Shown piece after piece: positions 58,685 through 64,000 of a stretch of 64,000 nt of DNA. A program made the translations under genes and the position numbers. The DNA comes from Cinnamomum chago. Its lineage: Eukaryota; Streptophyta; Magnoliopsida; Laurales; Lauraceae. Every line of letters starts with the position of its first letter. The first letter of the stretch is position 1. The notes under the pieces were generated by a model, which was not told the origin of the DNA, did no database searches, and saw nothing but the letters and a program-made list of their open reading frames with translations. The stretch spans positions 131,802,001 through 131,866,000 of the forward strand of contig CP142453.1 in assembly GCA_038049695.1 (NCBI GenBank), given 5' to 3'.

Positions 58685-60039
58685 AAGAGGTATTAATCCT
58701 TAAAAATTCCTTTTTATTTATTTTTATTATTTTTTTTATAAAGAAGTGCTTATGGCCTTGAAACTTTAGAAATGAACAAAGAAGCTTCAAAAGAAGTGCC
58801 GCATTTGTTCTATTTCTTCTTTGTAATGGGGTTAATTATAGGAGAAAGCCATGTTATTTAAGGTGGTTTGAACTGGGGATGAGAATTGCTCATGTTTTGG
58901 TTGGGCCCATAATTAAAACCCTTTTTCTTTCAAAATTGGGCGTTGCTCATTTAAATTTGGGTTTTCTTGTTTTTAAGCTTGGGCCGTGCCCTAGCCCATG
59001 AGGGTACAATAAGGGCTCCTTCCGAGGGCTTTGGCTAGTCTGGCCCAACCTTTCATATATTGAGGGTAGGGTAAGGACAACCTCAAGCCCAGCGCCGCCT
59101 GATTCTTTACCAACCCTAGTCCTTAGCGATCTTCGTCTCTCTCATTCTCGTCACCCTTCTCCTTTTTCTTTCTCACTAATATTTTACTTTCTTCAGTTGA
59201 ATCAAATAGATGGCTTCCATTGAAAGAACATGATCTCAATCCACGCATCTCCCCTTACATCAAAATTTGGTACTTTCTTTTTCACCCCAACCAAGGGGGT
59301 TGGAGCCCAAGAGAGCCCCATACATAGGATGACAAAGCCCACATACATGGAAAGTAAAGCCCACACAAGTGCGAAAGAATCCCACTTAAGTGGCAATAGT
59401 GGCTTTTCAAGGGGTCAATCCTTGGGCTTGGGCAGTCGGGTGAGATGTTGGTTGTCAACCAACTTCTCTCCTAATTTCTCTTACTCTTGACCAACCGTTT
59501 ATACCTCATCTTCTTTCTCCTCGTGCTATTCGATCATTAGAGATCATATTCAATGATTTGCGAGGTTTCAATGGTGTCCATCGTTTCATGACGACCAGTC
59601 AGGCTATTTATCTACCACTTCTTTTTTCCTATAATTTTCTTTTGGTTTTGGAATTGGAATTGGAATAAATGGAATGTTCAGATCTTGTTCTTGAAATTAT
59701 GCTAATTATAATGACTATCAAGTCTGCAATTTTATAGTAGGACTAACCTTCAATCCTGTCTGCAATCTTATAGTGGGACCAACTCTTATAGTGCAACTTA
59801 ATTAGTGTAGAGGCTGCTGTGATGAAGGTGGATGATGGTTATGTGTGGGGAGGAGATGAGAGTGATGATGGAGATGAGTGAATGGCTAAGGTACTGTGTT
59901 TGGTTAGGGGAATTGGGTGTGTATGTTGAGTGGGTGGAAGGTAGTGGCTCAACTGTGAATGATGGTTAGGGGTAGCAAATTCCCAGGGGCGGACCCATAT
60001 AGTTATGAGTAGATCTTGAGATTACAACAATTTGGTGAT
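58685..60039. other. Intergenic; hAT-like terminus near its end
   Basis: No gene seen. CAGGGGCGGACCCA at 59984 looks like a hAT-type terminus. The open frame 59230-59490 has no recognisable domain. Confidence 0.35.
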
Positions 60040-60490
60040 CACTACAAGAAACTGCACTTTCAGTGACGGAATTTTTCGTCGTCAAAAGTCACTAAAATAT
60101 TTTCGTCGGCCAGACGTCGGTAACAAGTGGTGGACAAAACCTTTTACCGACGAAATATTTTTTCGTCGGCAAAAATTATATTTTTACCGATGCTTATTTG
60201 ACTTTTACCGACGTTTTGACTTTAAAAAAAATAAATTTGTTTTTCAATATACTTTTGCCGACGAAAAAAAACGTCGGTAAAAGTATTTTAAAAAATAAAT
60301 AAATAAAATAATTTTACCAACGTTTTTTTTTCGTCGGCAAAAGTATTTTATTTTATTTTTAAATAAATTTGTTTTCCAATATACTTTTGCCGACGAAAAA
60401 AACGTCGTTAAAAGTATTTTTAGAAAAAGAAAAGTAAATAAAATACTTTTCCCGACGTTTTTTTTCGTCGGCAAAAGTATTTTATTTTTA
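60040..60490 (+). mobile_element. CACTA element left end (third family member)
   Basis: CACTACAAGAAACTGCAC at 60040 is followed by alternating TTTTACCGACG and CGTCGGCAAAAG repeats to about 60480. This is the TIR plus subterminal array of a plant CACTA element, a different family from those at 18147/24986. No right end (…TTCTTGTAGTG) was seen in the rest of the window. Confidence 0.7.
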
Positions 60491-61227
60491 AAAAAATAAA
60501 TTTTATTTGTTTGTGAGGTAGAGAGTTAATTACCAATTTATCCTTACTATGTGAAAACGTGAAAAGGGCAGTTTAGTAAAACGACAAAGATTCATCTCTT
60601 TCCCTCATACTTTCCCCCCATTTTTGAAGGGAAAGTTTTAAGGTGGGCTCCACACAAATTTGACCCCCACTTTCCATCTCATTCTTCCCAAACACCCTGA
60701 AATTTTCACTTGCACCCCCACCCCCCTTCCATTGAACACTAAGTGTCAACCTGCCCCATATGCAATGGATTGGGGGTTTTGGTGGTATATTCATAATATG
60801 AAATGCTATATTATAAAATAAAATATTAAAATGCTAATTTTATGACTATTGATTTTTTTCAAATAAGTAACAACATGCCACTACAAATTTGGAAAAAACC
60901 AAGGATTATAATTCACGGCATACCAACTCAATGGTGACAGGTTTTTCAACTCAACATAAAATCCAATTCTATCCACTGAATATATTTTTCAATTTAACTC
61001 AAATCTACATACAAGTTGAAAAAACACAAAGACATCACATTATCTATGAAAATCCCAAACTCAATCAACAACATAAAACTTTCAATTTCCAACTTAATCA
61101 ACAACATAAAACTTTCAATTTCCAACTTAATCAACCCAATCAACTCAATTACTAAGGGTTGTAAGCTGTGAGATTAACATGCATTTGACCTATTATAGGG
61201 TTGACAAGACGTCCCCTTGCACGTGAT
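60491..61227. other. Non-coding DNA following the CACTA end
   Basis: A C-rich run at 60714-60727 and a duplicated ~33-bp stretch (AATCAACAACATAAAACTTT, 61060 and 61093). No gene. Confidence 0.4.
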
Positions 61228-62190
61228 TAGGGCTGCACATGGGTGGTTTGGATCGGTTTGACACTAAAACCAACAACCGGTTTTTTAATTGTTAACACCA
61301 AACGGTTTTAAACCCTCTCCATTTCGGTTTAACACCAAATGGTTCGGTTCGGTTCGGTCGGTTAAATCGTTGTTTTTTATTTTATTTTTTGAAATCCAGA
61401 CATTGAAAATTTCAAAATGAGGATACCTCGTCCTTTGCATTTATTCCAAGATTTAGTGCAAACATAAAAATCCAACATTCTAGACTAGACTAAATGCATA
61501 TAAAAAATATTTCTACTCTAAAAAGAGAGTTTGAACTAAACACAAGCGTATGAAAAAAAAAAAACCAGCTTGCAGTGAAACATTCATTACACATGATACC
61601 ATTTGGAATTATAATAGAATAATAGTTCATGTCAAGAGAAGTCATATACAAACGGAATCTGTATCAAAACCTACTGTATTTTTCAGAAATGAAGGTTTCT
61701 TAACACATTGGTTTGGTAAGACCAAAACTAACCATCAAAAGGTTAGGCTCTACGGACTTTTCTAGCATTCTCAAGAGTGTAACCTTCTGATAAAAACTTC
61801 ACTGAAACGAGATAGGAATTATGGTGGAAGGAAAATATGATGTACAGTAATCCCTTAATCTGCAATGAAGTATTAAAAAACATTTGAGAGATTAGAGGAG
61901 ATGCATTGAAATAGTGTTGACGGTTGAGTTCATGTGAGAATAGAGTTGTGGAATATAACTTTGAAAGTAGTAAAAAACGAAACCCTAAGGCTAAAATAGT
62001 AAAAAAGCAACACTTAAGTTACTACATATGATCGGTTCGGTTTAAGCAGTTAACCGTGAGCTCAAACCGATAACCGACCGATGTAAACGGTTTTTATGAT
62101 TTTCAAACCGTTAACCAAACCGATCTACTATAAACCGATCCGAACTGCTCGGTTTGGTCGGTACAGTTCAGTTTTGCGGTAATACCGAAT
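61228..62190. repeat. GGTTCGGTT-rich repeat, possibly hAT-derived
   Basis: TAGGGCTGCACATGG at 61228 resembles common hAT-like termini, and both flanks (61245-61370, 62030-62180) are full of GGTTCGGTT/AACCGAACC-type motifs in opposite sense. I could not find the matching right terminus. Confidence 0.4.
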
Positions 62191-62506
62191 TTTGTTTGCA
62201 AGTATATTAGAGAATTAGTTGTGCTCAAGCAAAGCATTATATATAACATCGACATGTATAAGCTCTATCTGTAATCAACACAAGTATTAATTAAGTTAAA
62301 ATTTTCAACTTAAACCAAACACAAAAGTTAAAACAACCAACTCAAACTCTTAATTAAAATATTGATTTTAGGCTAAGCTGGCACATTATGGCCCAATTAG
62401 TTAGGTTGGCTCTATTTACCCAAAAAAAAAAAAAGAAGAAATAGTTAGGTTGGCCAATGGGAGGTTGAACTATAGGAATGACTCGATCCATTTATCAACT
62501 TTTAAT

Positions 62507-62757
62507 TACTGGCATCTATATTTCTATTCAATAATTGTCTAAATGTCTAACGTGGATAGACGTTTGAAAAATAAGAGTGTTTAGTATACGATTTTGCCCT
62601 CTATCCGCTTTAGAGAAGTAGAGGCAAATCCTCTTAAAATAAAGAACCCGAATCATGAACTAGTAAAAGTAAAATCTTTGAATTTTTTTTTGTATGACTC
62701 TTTCTTTTACGACTCTATTTTGGATGACTGTCAAAATAAGAATAAAGATGCCAAACA
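62507..62757. mobile_element. Diverged relative of the 37628 MITE
   Basis: GGCATCTATATTTCTATTCA at the left and AATAAAGATGCCAAACAAG at the right, with shared interior (TCTAAATGTCTAA, CCGCTTTAGA, GACTCTATTTTGGATG), match the element at 37628-37954. The outer bases have decayed. Confidence 0.6.
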
Positions 62758-63464
62758 AGTTTGGAAAACCAAAAAAAATATAAAAACTACCACTCTTGTT
62801 TTGCTAATGCTAACCGAATCCACACATAATGCCATGTGCTCTGACATTACGACTTTAAAAATCTAAATACAAAGAAAAAAAAAACACACACACAATTAAG
62901 ACTTTTCGTTATATGGAATTTTTTGTATCATTTGATGACTTGATTTTGGTGAAAAAATGCTACTTTAACAAATTATAAATATCAGGGATAGAATACGAGT
63001 TTCAATATTATATGGACTTTCCCATAATCAAGGCTAAAAGCCAGGGAGGCAATAAAATAATCCTTTACTTTGGGGAAACAAAACATACTATAAAGAGTAG
63101 GGCAAAATGGTAACTTCAGTAGTTTGATATGGATAGCAGAATGGGCCCAAATAGCAGTGCACTCTTCCTAGAAAGGCCGCCTCGTTATCCAAGCGCTAAC
63201 CACAAAAAACGACAAAGAATTTTGAAAAGAAACGCTGATGGAGACGATGACGAATCACTTTTTTTACGTGCTTCGGCGTTTCTCCTGCTGCTCTGTAATG
63301 GTGATTTTTCGTTCGCTTTGCCTCCTCTCTTTTCCAGGTTCGGCCAATATAGGACAAGAATAGAGTGCCACGTGTACTGAGAGAAAGAATTCCTAGACCA
63401 CTTCTGGTCGCACCCTGGGTCAGTCAGTGGTGAGCCACCCTTGCAATTGGGTCAGCAGAAGAAA
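62758..63464. other. Intergenic, no supported gene
   Basis: An open frame at 63129-63380 (plus) has no recognisable motif and lies in repeat-rich DNA; I do not call it. Confidence 0.35.
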
Positions 63465-63478
63465 TAGTAGTAGGAATT

Positions 63479-63583
63479 TATTTTATTTTTTTTTGTTGTC
63501 GGAGGGTTCCCAACCCTTTGGGCTGGACTAATCCCTCCGGGCCCAGAGGGAAGCCGGATAAATCCCCTGTAGCCCTAGTGTGG
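63479..63583 (-). mobile_element. 5'-truncated SINE with 14-bp target duplication
   Basis: On the minus strand it reads …AGCCCAAAGGGTTGGGAA… and an A-rich tail, matching the 3' half of the SINE at 35592-35819. TAGTAGTAGGAATT flanks it perfectly at 63465-63478 and 63584-63597. The truncation at the 5' side and the target duplication indicate LINE-assisted retroposition. Confidence 0.85.
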
Positions 63584-63597
63584 TAGTAGTAGGAATT

Positions 63598-64000
63598 AGA
63601 ATAGTAGCTTTCGCTTCAGTGTAGGCCCACAACACAACTGATGGTCTACCAATGCTTTGGGTCTGATCCTTCAAATATAGGGAACTCAGGTAAATCTCCT
63701 TTAACCCAATATGCTGGCTCAATTTGTAATTAATATTGCACATGAGATGGTTTTGGATGGGAACTAAAGTGGGATCTGGATCTATTTCTAAAAAACTATT
63801 TTAATTTTCGGATTTGATTTTTATTTGAAACCTGTTTTGTTGGTTCAAGACCTGGTTCAAATAGAAAATCGCGGATCCGAATCCACCTAAAAGACTGAAA
63901 TTTAATTCCAAAATCGTTTTTAATTTTTCTTTATTTTTTCTTTTTCAAGATAAATATATCATTCAAACTTATAAAAGTACATTAAATCTACTACCTCCAC
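63598..64000. other. Intergenic to window end
   Basis: AT-rich; no feature recognised. Confidence 0.3.

Noticed and set aside
63129..63380. 83-codon plus-strand frame
   Set aside because: No recognisable motif, repeat-rich surroundings, no splice or promoter support.

Overview
The window is nuclear DNA from a flowering plant, most likely a dicot. The evidence is AT-rich intergenic sequence, GT-AG introns, LTR retrotransposons with the plant initiator-Met-tRNA primer site, CACTA-type DNA transposons, tRNA-derived SINEs, and plant gene families (SRO/RCD1-like, TSO1-like CXC, BAHD acyltransferase). There are no bacterial operons, CRISPR arrays or rRNA genes. Only one protein gene looks intact; almost everything else is mobile DNA or broken gene copies. 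I cannot name the species.

Region 1 (1-14340) is a head-to-tail array of one Ty3/gypsy-type LTR element with an exact period of 6294 bp: LTR (cut by the window start), internal, LTR, internal, LTR. Each LTR is 2650 bp and each internal part 3644 bp. Primer site and polypurine tract are intact, but the coding part is reduced to traces of a gag start and an integrase tail full of stops. The copies differ at only a few positions.

Region 2 (14341-34662) is a nest of CACTA (En/Spm-like) transposon pieces with TIRs of the CACTACAACAAA type and 'GCGACG' subterminal repeats. Lying among them are pieces of host genes: an SRO (PARP-like) exon beside a Ptta/En/Spm transposase tail, a TSO1-like CXC gene that is missing its first exon, has a stop and a frameshift and is cut off inside its CXC motif, and a coherent but unidentified multi-exon gene fragment. 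The two CACTA right ends, with their gypsy-LTR flank, are copies of one another (16835-18146 and 32725-33955). This looks like transposon capture or shuffling of gene fragments.

Region 3 (34663-58684) is built from repeated copies of a unit made of a BAHD acyltransferase gene (minus strand) plus several kb of its upstream DNA. Unit 1 holds a frameshifted pseudogene (35990-37291). Unit 2 holds the intact gene (45294-46604), of the agmatine/tryptamine hydroxycinnamoyltransferase type, with a long perfect-looking hairpin just upstream of its TATA box. Unit 3 keeps only the first ~13 codons and the promoter (from 53475). Comparing units dates later insertions: a 1580-bp solo LTR with a 5-bp target duplication and an unoccupied site in unit 3, and a ~500-bp hAT-like element with an 8-bp target duplication present in units 2 and 3 but absent from unit 1.

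Region 4 (58685-64000) is intergenic, with a further CACTA left end, MITE-like repeats and a 5'-truncated SINE with a 14-bp target duplication. I saw no confident gene there. I found no evidence of a wholly new biological system; the most interesting points are the retrotransposon array, the CACTA-associated gene fragments, and the BAHD unit duplication with its hairpin promoter.
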